60,297 nt of DNA from RGIG6374 sp045600965. Its GTDB lineage: Bacteria; Bacteroidota; Bacteroidia; Bacteroidales; UBA932. Under the pieces are notes generated by a model. It was not told where the DNA came from. It did no database searches and was given only the letters and a program-made list of their open reading frames with translations. The position numbers were made by a program, and so were the translations under genes. Of this stretch, positions 7,636 to 16,689 are shown in pieces. The stretch lies in contig JAZRYW010000014.1 of the NCBI GenBank assembly GCA_045600965.1, forward strand, positions 1 through 60,297, written 5' to 3'. Every line of letters starts with the position of its first letter. Position 1 is the first letter of the stretch.

Positions 7636-9314
7636 TTCATCTGTGCCTTGCGCTGGCTGATCTTCTCCTCAAGATGGAGTTCAGGATCGATCTGCCTTGC
7701 CTGGTTCCAGTAGATGAAGGCCAGGTCGTATTCCTTCAGACGGAAAAGCACCTCTGCATAGTGGTCGAGCATCACGGCGCTCTCCTTCCCGCCGTAAAGC
7801 ATTGCGTGCTTGAAGATGGCCTTGGCCTCCACCGGCTTGTCCATCAGGAAGAGTATCCATCCGTAGGTGTCGAGGTAGGTGGCGTTGTCCGGCTCTTCCT
7901 TGATGGTGATCTGGGACATACGGTATGCCTTCTTCAGGCTCGCGCCCTCCTCGGAAAGGTAGTATGCGTAGTTGTTCAGCACAGGCAGGTAACTGCCGTT
8001 GACGCGCAGCACCCTGTCGTAGCATCTGTATGCGTTCTTCCGATCTCCCTTCAAGTGGTAGAGGTCGCCGAGCGCCGTGCAGGCTATGACAATCGTGGCG
8101 CTGTCGCGGGGATTTATCTCAGTCATCCTCCTGTAGCATTCTATGGCATCGTCAGTCTCATCCAGCTGCCAGTGGGAGATACCCTTGAGCTGGAAGATGT
8201 CCACCTTGTCGGGATACTCGGCCACCATTTCGCCGGTCATACTGACAATCTCCCGCCAGTTCTGTGAAGAATACCAGTACATCAGGCATTCGAACTTGGC
8301 CTGGAAACTTTCCGGGTGGCGGTCCCTGTTGTCCAGCAGCACTTCGAGGGCCTCCTCGGTCTGCCCCGTGTTGTACATATAGTAGGCGGTGAATATGGCC
8401 AGGGTGCTGTCTTCCGGAGCGCTGTGGTAGGCGGCCTTGACGAGGGAGTCCACCTGGAAGGAAAAGGCGCGGACGAACTGCGGCGTCTGCATAAGCTGTC
8501 CGAGATATTCCGTCTTGATGTCGGTCTCTATGTCCCTGGAGGCCATAAAGCGGGTGATGTCCCTGAAATATCCGTCATAGTCGCGGCGGTCGCGCAGCAC
8601 GTGGGCGCGGCCGTAGTATGCGGGCATATACTCGGGGTCCAGGGCTATCGCCTCCTGATAGTATTTCATAGCGATGGAGTCGCGGTAGAGCTGCACATAC
8701 CTGTCGCCGAGCATAGTGGCGATGCGGGGCGTTGAGCAGTCGCCGTAGAAGTCCTCCAGATAGGCGTATGCGCCGTCATAGTCGCCCTTGCGCAGGCGAA
8801 GGTCGGCTCCCATCACTCCCACCTGCTCTGTCCTTCCGGATGCGGTCTCAATCTTTCCGAGCACGTCGAGAGCCCTGTCGATGTCGTTCTGACGGAGGTA
8901 GATGTTGATAAGGTCGTAGTAGAGGTCTGTCTTGCGGGGGTATTTTGCAACGAGGCCCTCGAGTATGGCGGTCGCCAGGTCCTCGCGTTCGGTGTTCAGG
9001 TAATGCCTTGCAAGGTAGTAGTTGTACCAGAAATTGGATGAATCCTTCTGCACGGCGGATCTGTAGTTGTCCTCGGCCTTTCCGCTGACCCCGTCGTAGA
9101 GGAATCCGAGGTAGAGGTCCGCCGCATCGTTGGAGGGGTCGGCTTTCTTCAACTGCTCGAAGAGGGTTGCCGCCTGCTTGTAATCCTCCTTCTCCATAGC
9201 GAGCATAGCATCGAGGAACAGGTCTTCGGGATCTGCCGCCACGACGGAATCCTGTGCGAGGGAGCATATCTGCAGTCCGCACAACAGGGCAAATGTCAAC
9301 AGGAATCTTTTCAT
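7632..9314 (-). CDS. Exported TPR-repeat protein
   Basis: A 560-residue protein with a signal peptide (MKRFLLTFALLCGLQICSLA) and tandem tetratricopeptide repeats over most of its length (for example A-LFEQLKKADPSNDAADLYLG and AYRCYDRVLRVNGSYLPVLNNYAYYLS). Such proteins act as periplasmic scaffolds; the pairing with the envC-like gene suggests a cell-envelope or division role, which is inference. The start at 9314 was chosen because it begins the signal peptide and lies 4 bp after a TATATTTG -7 box, which implies a nearly leaderless mRNA. A REP/MITE copy begins 12 bp upstream, so the element edge abuts the promoter. Confidence 0.8.
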   Translation of the reverse strand: MKRFLLTFALLCGLQICSLAQDSVVAADPEDLFLDAMLAMEKEDYKQAATLFEQLKKADPSNDAADLYLGFLYDGVSGKAEDNYRSAVQKDSSNFWYNYYLARHYLNTEREDLATAILEGLVAKYPRKTDLYYDLINIYLRQNDIDRALDVLGKIETASGRTEQVGVMGADLRLRKGDYDGAYAYLEDFYGDCSTPRIATMLGDRYVQLYRDSIAMKYYQEAIALDPEYMPAYYGRAHVLRDRRDYDGYFRDITRFMASRDIETDIKTEYLGQLMQTPQFVRAFSFQVDSLVKAAYHSAPEDSTLAIFTAYYMYNTGQTEEALEVLLDNRDRHPESFQAKFECLMYWYSSQNWREIVSMTGEMVAEYPDKVDIFQLKGISHWQLDETDDAIECYRRMTEINPRDSATIVIACTALGDLYHLKGDRKNAYRCYDRVLRVNGSYLPVLNNYAYYLSEEGASLKKAYRMSQITIKEEPDNATYLDTYGWILFLMDKPVEAKAIFKHAMLYGGKESAVMLDHYAEVLFRLKEYDLAFIYWNQARQIDPELHLEEKISQRKAQMK

Positions 9315-9318
9315 ACTG

Positions 9319-9326
9319 CAAATATA
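9319..9326 (-). promoter_or_regulatory. -7 box of the TPR gene
   Basis: TATATTTG on the minus strand ends 4 bp before the ATG at 9314. It lies directly beside the end of REP/MITE copy b. Confidence 0.55.
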
Positions 9327-9472
9327 AGAATCTGTTTTGAAATGGTTATATGATTCTTTTTCGCATATTTTCACTGCTTTTCAGTCACAACGGAACCCCG
9401 TTGCTCCTTCAAATCATCAAACAACGAAAAATAACCTATAATTATTTTCGTGAACCATTCAAAACAGATTCT
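9327..9472 (-). mobile_element. REP/MITE-like element, copy b (146 bp, degenerate)
   Basis: It has the same terminal repeats (AGAATCTGTTTTGAAATG at 9327 and an ATTCAAAACAGATTCT end at 9472, one base shorter) and the same hairpin (CGGAACCCCG core). Relative to copies a and c it lacks two short internal blocks: the region after GAAAAAGAA near one end, and bases around the TCAGTAGATTTTTT segment. The 38-codon frame is therefore closed by an early stop (TGA after FFVV). Orientation is inverted relative to copy a. Confidence 0.8.
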
Positions 9473-9523
9473 ATAATAATTCACACTTTTTGCGTACCTT
9501 CGCTCCGTTAGAATCAATATGCG

Positions 9524-9640
9524 ATGAAACGTCTGACCATTATTCTTTCCGCCCTCCTTACAGTGTCGGCCGACACTCAGTTCACGCTGCCGCCCTGCGG
9601 CTATCGTTTCATCTTCAACTACGTGCCTGTCGAACTATGA
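9524..9640 (+). CDS. Small exported peptide or leader ORF
   Basis: A 38-codon frame begins with a signal-like stretch (MKRLTIILSALLTVSA) and ends NYVPVEL. Its TGA overlaps the ATG of the nucleotidyltransferase gene (ATGA), so it would be translationally coupled to it. It may be a small real gene, a coupling leader, or the stump of a larger exported protein. The adjacent REP/MITE copy b makes truncation plausible. I do not recognise a family. Confidence 0.4.
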   Translation: MKRLTIILSALLTVSADTQFTLPPCGYRFIFNYVPVEL

Positions 9641-10545
9641 AACCCGCATTGGTAGTACTTGCCGCCGGGATGGGGTCCCGCTACGGCTCTCTCAAGCAGA
9701 TGGACGGCCTCGGCCCCTGCGGTGAGGCGATAATCGACTATTCGATATATGATGCCGTCCGCGCCGGTTTCGGCAAGGTGGTTTTCGTCATAAGGCATTC
9801 ATTTGCCGAAGATTTCAAGAAAATATTCAACAGGGAGCGTTTCGGCGGCCGTCTTGAGGTGGAGTATGTCTATCAGGAACTCGACTGCCTGCCCGAAGGA
9901 TACACCGTGCCTGAAGGACGCGAGAAGCCCTGGGGCACGAATCACGCCGTGATGATGGCCGCAAAATGCGTCAGGGAGCCCTTCGCCGTCATCAATTCCG
10001 ACGATTTCTACGGTCGCGACGCCTACAGGGCGCTGGCCGGATATCTCAGTTCTCTGGAAGGCGGTGCCGGCAGGTACTGTATGGTGGGGTATGAACTCCG
10101 CAACACCCTTTCCGATTTCGGAGGCGTCTCGCGCGGCGCCTGCACGGTGGATGCTCAAGGCAATCTGGTGGATGTCGTGGAGACCTTCGACATAAGGCGC
10201 TGCGATGACGGCGTGATCCGCTGCAAGGACGGGGAAGGAATATCCCCCATAGACGGCGGCATTCCCGTATCGATGAATATGTGGGGCTTCACGCCCGACT
10301 ATTTCACACATTCCGAAGAGATGTTCCGAGACTTCCTCGATGCGAGGGGAGGCGAGCTTAAATCCGAATTCTTCATACCTCTTGTGGTGAATAACCTTGT
10401 CAAGGGAGGCAAGGCGTCGCTCAAGGTGCTACACAGCGATGCCGAATGGTTCGGAGTGACTTTCCGTGAAGACAGACCTTTCGTGGTGGAACGGATAAAA
10501 GGACTCATATCCGCCGGCCAGTATCCCGAGTCCCTGTGGGGTTAG
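9637..10545 (+). CDS. Nucleotidyltransferase (NTP_transferase family)
   Basis: A 302-residue cytoplasmic protein with the sugar-phosphate nucleotidyltransferase fold. The start LVVLAAGMGSRYGSLKQMD carries the nucleotide-binding loop, KPWGTNHAVM corresponds to the base-recognition region, and INSDDFYG provides the metal-binding acidic pair. Members join a nucleotide to a phosphorylated sugar or choline-like group; the exact substrate is unclear. It starts a run of three tightly packed genes (4 bp to the next, then a 4-bp overlap), which suggests a common transcript with the membrane protein and the PfkB kinase. Confidence 0.8.
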   Translation: MKPALVVLAAGMGSRYGSLKQMDGLGPCGEAIIDYSIYDAVRAGFGKVVFVIRHSFAEDFKKIFNRERFGGRLEVEYVYQELDCLPEGYTVPEGREKPWGTNHAVMMAAKCVREPFAVINSDDFYGRDAYRALAGYLSSLEGGAGRYCMVGYELRNTLSDFGGVSRGACTVDAQGNLVDVVETFDIRRCDDGVIRCKDGEGISPIDGGIPVSMNMWGFTPDYFTHSEEMFRDFLDARGGELKSEFFIPLVVNNLVKGGKASLKVLHSDAEWFGVTFREDRPFVVERIKGLISAGQYPESLWG

Positions 10546-10548
10546 ACG

Positions 10549-11550
10549 GTGAAGGACAGGACAAGAAAGACACTTCTCTACACGCTTGCGCTGCTGTGCG
10601 CGCTGGCGATGCTTTATTTCGCGTTCCGAGGCGTGAAGTGGGCCGATTTCGCCGATGGTCTCAGACAGTGCCGCAAGTGGTGCATAGCCGTCAGTATGGG
10701 CATCAGCATCGTTGCGATAGTTCTGCGCGGATTGCGGTGGAGGCTGCTTATGCTTCCCGTGGGGCCCGAAGTCAGACGCCGTGAGAGTTATGACGCCTAT
10801 GCGGTCGGCTACCTTGCCAATCTGGCCCTTCCCCGCGCCGGAGAGATAGTGCGCTGCGGCCTTGTTGCGCGTGGAGGAAGGATATCCTTCGAGTCCGCCC
10901 TCGGCAGTATGGTGGCCGAAAGGGTTGTGGACGTGCTCTTCCTGCTGGTGGAGTTCGTGCTTATGGTGCTGTTCTCGCGTTTCGGCAGTTTTCTGGTTGA
11001 AAACGTATGGACGCCGATATCGTCCCGAATGCCGTTCGGCCTTGTCTGGATGGCAGTCCCGGCCGTGGCCTTGCTTGTGGTCGCAGCAATCATATTGCAC
11101 CGTCACGCCGACAGCCTCTGCGCAAGGTCGCGCTTCCTTGCCGGGTGCCGCAGGATATGGCACGGTCTGGCCCAGGGCCTTTCCGCCGGCTTCAGGATGG
11201 ACCGCAAGGCGGCGTTCTGGCTGCTCACAATAGCCATACAGTGCTGCTACTGGGCAATGAGCTTCTTCACAATAAGGGCTTTCCCCGAAGCTATGTCGAT
11301 GACCTTGATGGACGCCCTGTTCATAATGGTTGTGGGGGCCTTCGGCTGGGCCGTGCCCGTCACCGGCGGCTTCGGAGCATACCACCTCCTTGTCAGCCTG
11401 ACGCTGGTTCCCATCTACGGCATCCCGCAGTCGAGAGGTCTTGTGCTGGCCACCATATCCCACGAGTCGCAGATTGTGACCTTCATCATCTGCGGTCTGC
11501 TGGCTCTGATGAGCATATATTTCCTACAACATAAGAAATCCGAAATATGA
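10549..11550 (+). CDS. Lysylphosphatidylglycerol synthase TM-like protein (UPF0104)
   Basis: A 333-residue multi-spanning inner-membrane protein of the YbhN/UPF0104 type, related to the flippase half of MprF. It has about eight hydrophobic segments and the family-typical AVGYLANLALPRAGEIVRCG segment near residues 85-104. The start is a GTG 4 bp after the preceding stop. Its own stop overlaps the next ATG (ATGA). It lacks the catalytic domain of MprF, so a lipid- or glycolipid-translocating role is the most that can be inferred. Confidence 0.78.
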   Translation: MKDRTRKTLLYTLALLCALAMLYFAFRGVKWADFADGLRQCRKWCIAVSMGISIVAIVLRGLRWRLLMLPVGPEVRRRESYDAYAVGYLANLALPRAGEIVRCGLVARGGRISFESALGSMVAERVVDVLFLLVEFVLMVLFSRFGSFLVENVWTPISSRMPFGLVWMAVPAVALLVVAAIILHRHADSLCARSRFLAGCRRIWHGLAQGLSAGFRMDRKAAFWLLTIAIQCCYWAMSFFTIRAFPEAMSMTLMDALFIMVVGAFGWAVPVTGGFGAYHLLVSLTLVPIYGIPQSRGLVLATISHESQIVTFIICGLLALMSIYFLQHKKSEI

Positions 11551-12548
11551 AATCCATCCTCGCAATAGGCAACGCCTTGACGGACATTCTGGCAATCCTG
11601 CCCGACGAATCCCTCCTTGAAAAATACCATCTGCCCAAGGGCAGCATGCAGCACGTTGACCGGGAGACGGGCAACAAGATATGGTCCGCGCTCAAGACCA
11701 GGGGCGCCCGTTTCGTAGCCGGCGGAAGCGCTGCGAACACCATCTCCACCACAGCCATCCTCGGTATGCCCTCGGGTTATATCGGGAAGATAGGTGACGA
11801 TGAGCTCGGCTCCCTCTACTGGTCCGACCTCAAGCGGAACGGCGTGAAGCCCATAATGATAAAGGGCACCGAGGACACCGGCCGCTGTATGGTCCTCATA
11901 ACGGGGCCCACTGCGGAACGCACCTTCGCCACATATCTCGGTGCAGCGCTGGAACTTGTCCCGGAAGACCTCAAGGAAGAATATTTCGAGGGGAGGGACT
12001 ATTTCCACATCGAAGGCTATCTCGTCCAGAACCAGGCTCTGATACGCCGTGCGGTGGAACTTGCCAGGAAGGCCGGCTGCATCATATCCATCGACCTTGC
12101 CTCATACAACGTCATCGAGTCCAATCTCGCGTTCCTGCACGACCTTGTGGAGGAATACGTCGACATAGTGTTCGCCAACGAAAGCGAGGCCGAGGCCTTC
12201 ACGGGAAAGTCTCCGCGTGAGGCCGTCGACGAGATAGCGAAGATCTGCGACATCGCCGTGGTGAAGATAGGCAAGGACGGATCGATGATAAGAAGGGGCG
12301 ATCAATACCGCTTCATCGACCCCTGGCCGGCAGTCAAGAAGGACGCCACCGGCGCGGGTGACAACTATGCAGCCGGTTTCCTCTACGGGCACTCGATAGG
12401 TATGCCTCTGGAGGTCTGCGGACAGATAGGCTCCATCATATCCGCCAAGGTGGTGGAAGTCGTCGGGTCCAAGATTGACGTGCCCCGCTGGAGCCTCGCC
12501 AAAAAAGAAATCCGCCGCCTCATTGCTGAGAACGGCGGAGAGGCTTGA
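11547..12548 (+). CDS. PfkB family carbohydrate/nucleoside kinase
   Basis: A 333-residue ribokinase-fold kinase. The N-terminal GNALTDILAILPDESLL substrate region, the GGSAANT motif (residues about 57-63) and the C-terminal anion-hole/catalytic motif DATGAGDNYAAGF with its Asp base are present. The family phosphorylates sugars or nucleosides; the architecture resembles the adenosine kinase-like branch common in Bacteroidota. It is translationally coupled to the upstream membrane protein. Confidence 0.85.
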   Translation: MKSILAIGNALTDILAILPDESLLEKYHLPKGSMQHVDRETGNKIWSALKTRGARFVAGGSAANTISTTAILGMPSGYIGKIGDDELGSLYWSDLKRNGVKPIMIKGTEDTGRCMVLITGPTAERTFATYLGAALELVPEDLKEEYFEGRDYFHIEGYLVQNQALIRRAVELARKAGCIISIDLASYNVIESNLAFLHDLVEEYVDIVFANESEAEAFTGKSPREAVDEIAKICDIAVVKIGKDGSMIRRGDQYRFIDPWPAVKKDATGAGDNYAAGFLYGHSIGMPLEVCGQIGSIISAKVVEVVGSKIDVPRWSLAKKEIRRLIAENGGEA

Positions 12549-12560
12549 TATCGGCTGTCC

Positions 12561-13175
12561 TTAGAAAATGCCGTTGAGGTGGGCTTCTATCTTGTCAATC
12601 ACGAGAGAGAAGTCCTCGGGCCTTTCCTCGAACTTTATCCTGTCGGAATCGAGCACCAGGAGCTTGCCGCCCTTGTAGTTGGCAATCCAGTCCTCGTAGC
12701 GGTCATTCAGGCCTGAAAGGTAGTCGAGCCTGATGCTGCTTTCGTATTCCCGTCCGCGCTTCTGTATCTGGCTGACAAGGTTGGGCACGGAGGAGCGCAG
12801 GTAGATCAGCAGGTCAGGCTCCTTGACAAGCGAGATCATAAGGTCGAAAAGGGTCTTGTAGTTCTCGAAGTCGCGTGTTGACATCAGCCCCATAGCGTGG
12901 AGGTTGGGTGCAAAGATGTAGGCGTCCTCGTAGATGCTTCGGTCCTGTATGGTAATGTCCCTGCTCTTGGATATGTCAACGACATCCTGAAAGCGCCTGT
13001 TGAGGAAGTAAATCTGCAAATTGAACGACCACCTCTCCATATCGTTGTAGAAATCAACGAGGTAGGGGTTGTAATCCACTGCTTCGTATTTGGGGATCCA
13101 TCCGTAGTGAGCCGCCAGAAGGCGGGTGAGGGTGGTTTTTCCGCTGCCGATGTTGCCTGCTACTGCTATGTGCAT
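12561..13175 (-). CDS. Deoxynucleoside kinase
   Basis: A 204-residue P-loop enzyme that phosphorylates deoxynucleosides in the salvage pathway. Seen: Walker A GNIGSGKTTL at the N-terminus and the DRSIYEDAYIFA motif (residues about 96-107) that carries the catalytic DRS, as in deoxyadenosine/deoxyguanosine kinases. It is divergent from the MBL gene across a symmetrical promoter region. The specific base preference cannot be read from the sequence. Confidence 0.88.
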   Translation of the reverse strand: MHIAVAGNIGSGKTTLTRLLAAHYGWIPKYEAVDYNPYLVDFYNDMERWSFNLQIYFLNRRFQDVVDISKSRDITIQDRSIYEDAYIFAPNLHAMGLMSTRDFENYKTLFDLMISLVKEPDLLIYLRSSVPNLVSQIQKRGREYESSIRLDYLSGLNDRYEDWIANYKGGKLLVLDSDRIKFEERPEDFSLVIDKIEAHLNGIF

Positions 13176-13200
13176 TTCGTTTATGCTCTTGGTTTGTCAG

Positions 13201-13229
13201 CAAAAATACAAAGTCTTTTTGTATTTTTG
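13201..13229. promoter_or_regulatory. Symmetrical divergent promoter
   Basis: A perfect 11-bp inverted repeat, AAAAATACAAA (13202-13212) and TTTGTATTTTT (13218-13228), places a TATTTTTG -7 box on each strand (13222-13229 plus, 13201-13208 minus). The plus box serves the MBL gene, 6 bp before its ATG. The minus box serves the deoxynucleoside kinase. Confidence 0.55.
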
Positions 13230-13235
13230 CAATAT

Positions 13236-13874
13236 ATGTTGAAGATAAAGACATTCTATGTGAACATACTTCGGACCTGCTGCTATCTGGTGTGGTCCGA
13301 TGACGGCACGGCCGCTGTGATAGACCCCGGGTTCGGCAGTGCCGCCGAATTTGAGAGGATGGCGCTGGAGGTCGGGAGGAGCAACTTGACCATCAGGTAT
13401 ATACTCCTGACTCACGGCCATTTCGACCACGCCCTCGGGCTGGATATGATGCTCTCCCGCTACGGCCTGATTCCCCATATGCATCCTGACGACGTCCCTA
13501 CGCTCGCCGGAGCCTCGTTTCTTGCCTCCAAGTTCGGATTCGACGTCCCTCAGCCCTCAGACCGGTTCATTTCAGTTGACCACGGGGATGTCATTGAACT
13601 CGGGGAGGATGCTCTGGAGGTCATCCACACTCCCGGACATAGCCCGGGAGGCGTATGCTACCATTGCGCAGCTCAGAAGCTGCTCTTCAGCGGAGACACC
13701 CTGTTCGAGGAGAGTATAGGCCGCACAGACGTTGACGGGGGCGATATGAACGCGCTTCTCCACTCCATAAAGAACAAACTCCTTCCCCTGCCGGATGACA
13801 CTCTCGTCCTCCCCGGTCACGGATATTCCACCACAATCGGCCACGAACGCCGCCAGAACCCATATATCGTCTGA
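13236..13874 (+). CDS. Metallo-beta-lactamase fold hydrolase (glyoxalase II-like)
   Basis: A 212-residue cytoplasmic hydrolase. The metal-binding signature THGHFDHALG (residues about 58-67), a later His in HTPGHSPGG, Asp in FSGDTLF and the final His in LPGHGYSTT together give a complete binuclear site. The start at 13236 follows a TATTTTTG box by 6 bp, so the mRNA is nearly leaderless. Two bases separate its stop from uvrA, implying co-transcription. The substrate is unknown; thioester hydrolysis is typical of this branch. Confidence 0.85.
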   Translation: MLKIKTFYVNILRTCCYLVWSDDGTAAVIDPGFGSAAEFERMALEVGRSNLTIRYILLTHGHFDHALGLDMMLSRYGLIPHMHPDDVPTLAGASFLASKFGFDVPQPSDRFISVDHGDVIELGEDALEVIHTPGHSPGGVCYHCAAQKLLFSGDTLFEESIGRTDVDGGDMNALLHSIKNKLLPLPDDTLVLPGHGYSTTIGHERRQNPYIV

Positions 13875-13875
13875 A

Positions 13876-16689
13876 ATGGACAGCATAGAGATAACAGGTG
13901 CAAGGGAGCACAACCTGAAGAACATAAGCCTCGACATCCCCCGCGGCAAACTCGTGGTGGTGACGGGCCTTTCGGGCAGCGGCAAGTCGTCGCTCGCCTT
14001 CGACACCCTCTGCGCCGAGGGTCAGCGCCGTTATATGGACACTCTGTCGGCCTATGCGAAGCATTTCATCGGCGTTATGGAGAAGCCTGACGTGGACGAG
14101 ATAAAGGGTCTGAGCCCCATCATCTCCATCGAACAGAAGACCACCGGCCGCAGTCCCCGCTCGACAGTCGGGACCATCACCGAAATATATGATTTCTTCC
14201 GTCTGCTCTATGCCCGCGCCTCCACAGCCGTCTCACCTGTGACGGGCAAGCCAATGGTGCGCTACACCGATGAGCAGATAGTAGACCTTGTCCTGAGCAG
14301 GTTCGAGGACCGCAAGTGCATAATGCTTGCGCCGCTGGTCAAGGGCCGCAAGGGTCACTACCGCGAACTGTTCGACCTTTTCACCCGCCGCGGCTTCACT
14401 CAGATGAGAGTTGACGGAGAGTTCTGCGACCTTGGCACCCTCAAGCCTCTCGACCGCTACAGGCAGCATTTCATCGAACTGGTGGTGGACAAGCTCAAAC
14501 CGAAGGAGGATGACCGCAAGCGCATACGTGATTCCGTCGCCACGGCTCTCAACTACGGCAAGGGATCCCTGGCGCTTCTGGATGTCGCTACCGGAGAGAT
14601 GACCTTCCTGAGCAAGAACCTGGTATGCCCGGATTCGGGCCTTTCATATCCTATGCCGGCTCCGCACACCTTCTCCTTCAATTCCCCTCAGGGAGCCTGC
14701 CCCCACTGCCGCGGGCTTGGACGCATAGCAAAGGCCGATCTGGGCCGCATCATCCCCGACGATTCCAGAAGCATAGCCGACGGAGGCATACTGCCCCTGG
14801 GTGCGATGCGCAGCAACAGTTCGTTCGAGATATTGGAGGCGATAGCCCGCAAGTACTCCTTCTCCCTCCACGATCCCATAAGGGACATACCGGAGGAGGC
14901 CATAGGGCTCATAATATACGGTTCGGAAGAACTTTTCAGGGTGGGGAGCGGCGCCACGTCACAGATGGTGTCCTTCAGCGGCGTGCTCGCCAAGGTTGAG
15001 GTGACCGGTGACGAGAGCGACGAACTCCTCCAGAAGAAGGACAGGTTCGTAGAGGAGACCGTGTGCCCGGTGTGCGGGGGCACAAGGCTGCGCAAGGACT
15101 CCCTGATATTCAAGATAGACGGAAAGGACATATCGCAGGTTGCGGCGATGGACATACGAAGCCTTTATCAGTGGGTCAGCCGTCTTCAGGACATCCTTTC
15201 CGGGCGCCGGAAGGCCATAGCCTCCGACATAATCAAGGAACTTCGTGACCGCATAGGGTTCCTTCTCGATGTCGGACTCGACTACCTCACGCTCGACCGC
15301 GGCGCACGCACCCTCAGCGGTGGCGAAGGCCAGCGGATACGTCTTGCCACGCAGATAGGCAGCAAACTTGTCAACGTGCTTTATATCCTTGACGAACCCT
15401 CGATAGGTCTGCATCAGCGTGACAACCGCAAACTGATAAACTCCCTGCGCAAACTTCGCGACGAGGGCAATTCAGTGATGGTTGTGGAGCACGACCAGGA
15501 AATGATGACTTCGGCCGACTGGCTCGTCGACCTCGGTCCCGGAGCCGGACAGAACGGAGGACAGCTGCTCTATAACGGCAGTCCGAAGGACATTTCGAAA
15601 TCCACCGTTCCCAGCCTGACGCTCGACTATCTCTGCGGAAGGAAGTCCATCGAAGCGCCTTCCGTCAGGAGGAAGGGCAACTTCCTGCGCCTGACCCTTC
15701 GCGGCGCCACGGGAAACAATCTCAAGAACGTCGACATCAGCATACCTCTGGGCTGTTTCGTGGGGGTGAGCGGAGTGAGCGGCAGCGGCAAGTCCACGCT
15801 CATCAACCGGACACTGATGCCCATACTCTCGCAACATTTCTACCGTTCCCTTACTCCTCCGTTGAGTTATGTCTCCATCGAAGGCATCGACAACGTCGAC
15901 AAGCTCATAGAGATAGACCAGAGCCCCATAGGGCGCTCTCCAAGGAGCAATCCGGCCACATATACAGGTGTGTTCACCGCCATCCGCGAACTGTTCGAGC
16001 AGACTCCGGATGCAAAGGTGCGCGGGTTCACGTCAAGCCGTTTCTCCTTCAACATAAAGGGAGGCAGATGCGAAAGCTGCAAGGGCGCCGGAATGCAGTT
16101 GATAGAGATGCATTTCCTTCCCTCTGCGAGCGTGGTATGCCGTGAATGCAACGGAAAGCGCTACAAGCCCGATACCCTTGCCGTCAAATACAAGGGCCGC
16201 AGCATAAACGACGTGCTGGAGATGGATATCAGCCAGGCGGTGAGGTTCTTCGAGAGCAACCCCTTCATCTATCCGCGCATCAAGGCCCTGGAGGATGTCG
16301 GTCTGGGCTATCTCAAACTGGGCCAGCCTTCCACCACCCTCAGCGGTGGGGAGAGCCAGCGGGTCAAGCTTGCCACCGAACTCGCAAGGAAGGACACCGG
16401 CAACACCGTCTACATTCTGGACGAACCCACCACGGGCCTCCATTTCGAGGATATCAAGGTGCTTCTGGGCGTGCTGCAGAAACTTGTGGACCAAGGCAAT
16501 ACCGTGGTGATAATAGAGCACAACCTCGATGTTCTCAAATCGGTCGACTATCTTTTCGATATGGGGCCCGAAGGCGGAGAGGGAGGCGGATGCATCATTG
16601 CAGAAGGCACACCCGAAGAGGTGGCCGCCAATGACAATTCATACACCGGCAAATATCTTAAGGAAATATTAGAATCTGTTTTGAAATGA
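13876..16689 (+). CDS. uvrA: Excinuclease ABC subunit A
   Basis: The 937-residue DNA damage sensor of nucleotide excision repair, which loads UvrB on lesions. Both ABC modules are intact: Walker A GLSGSGKSSL and GVSGSGKSTL, signatures LSGGEGQRIRLA and LSGGESQRVKLA, and Walker B LYILDEPSIGLH and VYILDEPTTGLH. Zinc-finger cysteines are seen in CPVCGGTRL and CESCKGAG. The start MDSIEITGAREHNLKN is canonical. The last five residues (ESVLK) and the stop codon are written by a solo copy of the REP/MITE end, and the stop overlaps the next ATG. Confidence 0.97.
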   Translation: MDSIEITGAREHNLKNISLDIPRGKLVVVTGLSGSGKSSLAFDTLCAEGQRRYMDTLSAYAKHFIGVMEKPDVDEIKGLSPIISIEQKTTGRSPRSTVGTITEIYDFFRLLYARASTAVSPVTGKPMVRYTDEQIVDLVLSRFEDRKCIMLAPLVKGRKGHYRELFDLFTRRGFTQMRVDGEFCDLGTLKPLDRYRQHFIELVVDKLKPKEDDRKRIRDSVATALNYGKGSLALLDVATGEMTFLSKNLVCPDSGLSYPMPAPHTFSFNSPQGACPHCRGLGRIAKADLGRIIPDDSRSIADGGILPLGAMRSNSSFEILEAIARKYSFSLHDPIRDIPEEAIGLIIYGSEELFRVGSGATSQMVSFSGVLAKVEVTGDESDELLQKKDRFVEETVCPVCGGTRLRKDSLIFKIDGKDISQVAAMDIRSLYQWVSRLQDILSGRRKAIASDIIKELRDRIGFLLDVGLDYLTLDRGARTLSGGEGQRIRLATQIGSKLVNVLYILDEPSIGLHQRDNRKLINSLRKLRDEGNSVMVVEHDQEMMTSADWLVDLGPGAGQNGGQLLYNGSPKDISKSTVPSLTLDYLCGRKSIEAPSVRRKGNFLRLTLRGATGNNLKNVDISIPLGCFVGVSGVSGSGKSTLINRTLMPILSQHFYRSLTPPLSYVSIEGIDNVDKLIEIDQSPIGRSPRSNPATYTGVFTAIRELFEQTPDAKVRGFTSSRFSFNIKGGRCESCKGAGMQLIEMHFLPSASVVCRECNGKRYKPDTLAVKYKGRSINDVLEMDISQAVRFFESNPFIYPRIKALEDVGLGYLKLGQPSTTLSGGESQRVKLATELARKDTGNTVYILDEPTTGLHFEDIKVLLGVLQKLVDQGNTVVIIEHNLDVLKSVDYLFDMGPEGGEGGGCIIAEGTPEEVAANDNSYTGKYLKEILESVLK
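16672..16688 (+). repeat. Solo REP/MITE end at the uvrA/udk junction
   Basis: GAATCTGTTTTGAAATG here is identical to the terminal repeat of the 164-bp element. It encodes the C-terminal ESVLK of UvrA and supplies the ATG of the next gene (ATGA overlap). No second end or element body is present. Confidence 0.8.

Noticed and set aside
10429..11463. 344-residue minus-strand ORF
   Set aside because: It is antisense to the UPF0104 membrane protein and is rich in His/Gln as expected from the complement of hydrophobic codons.
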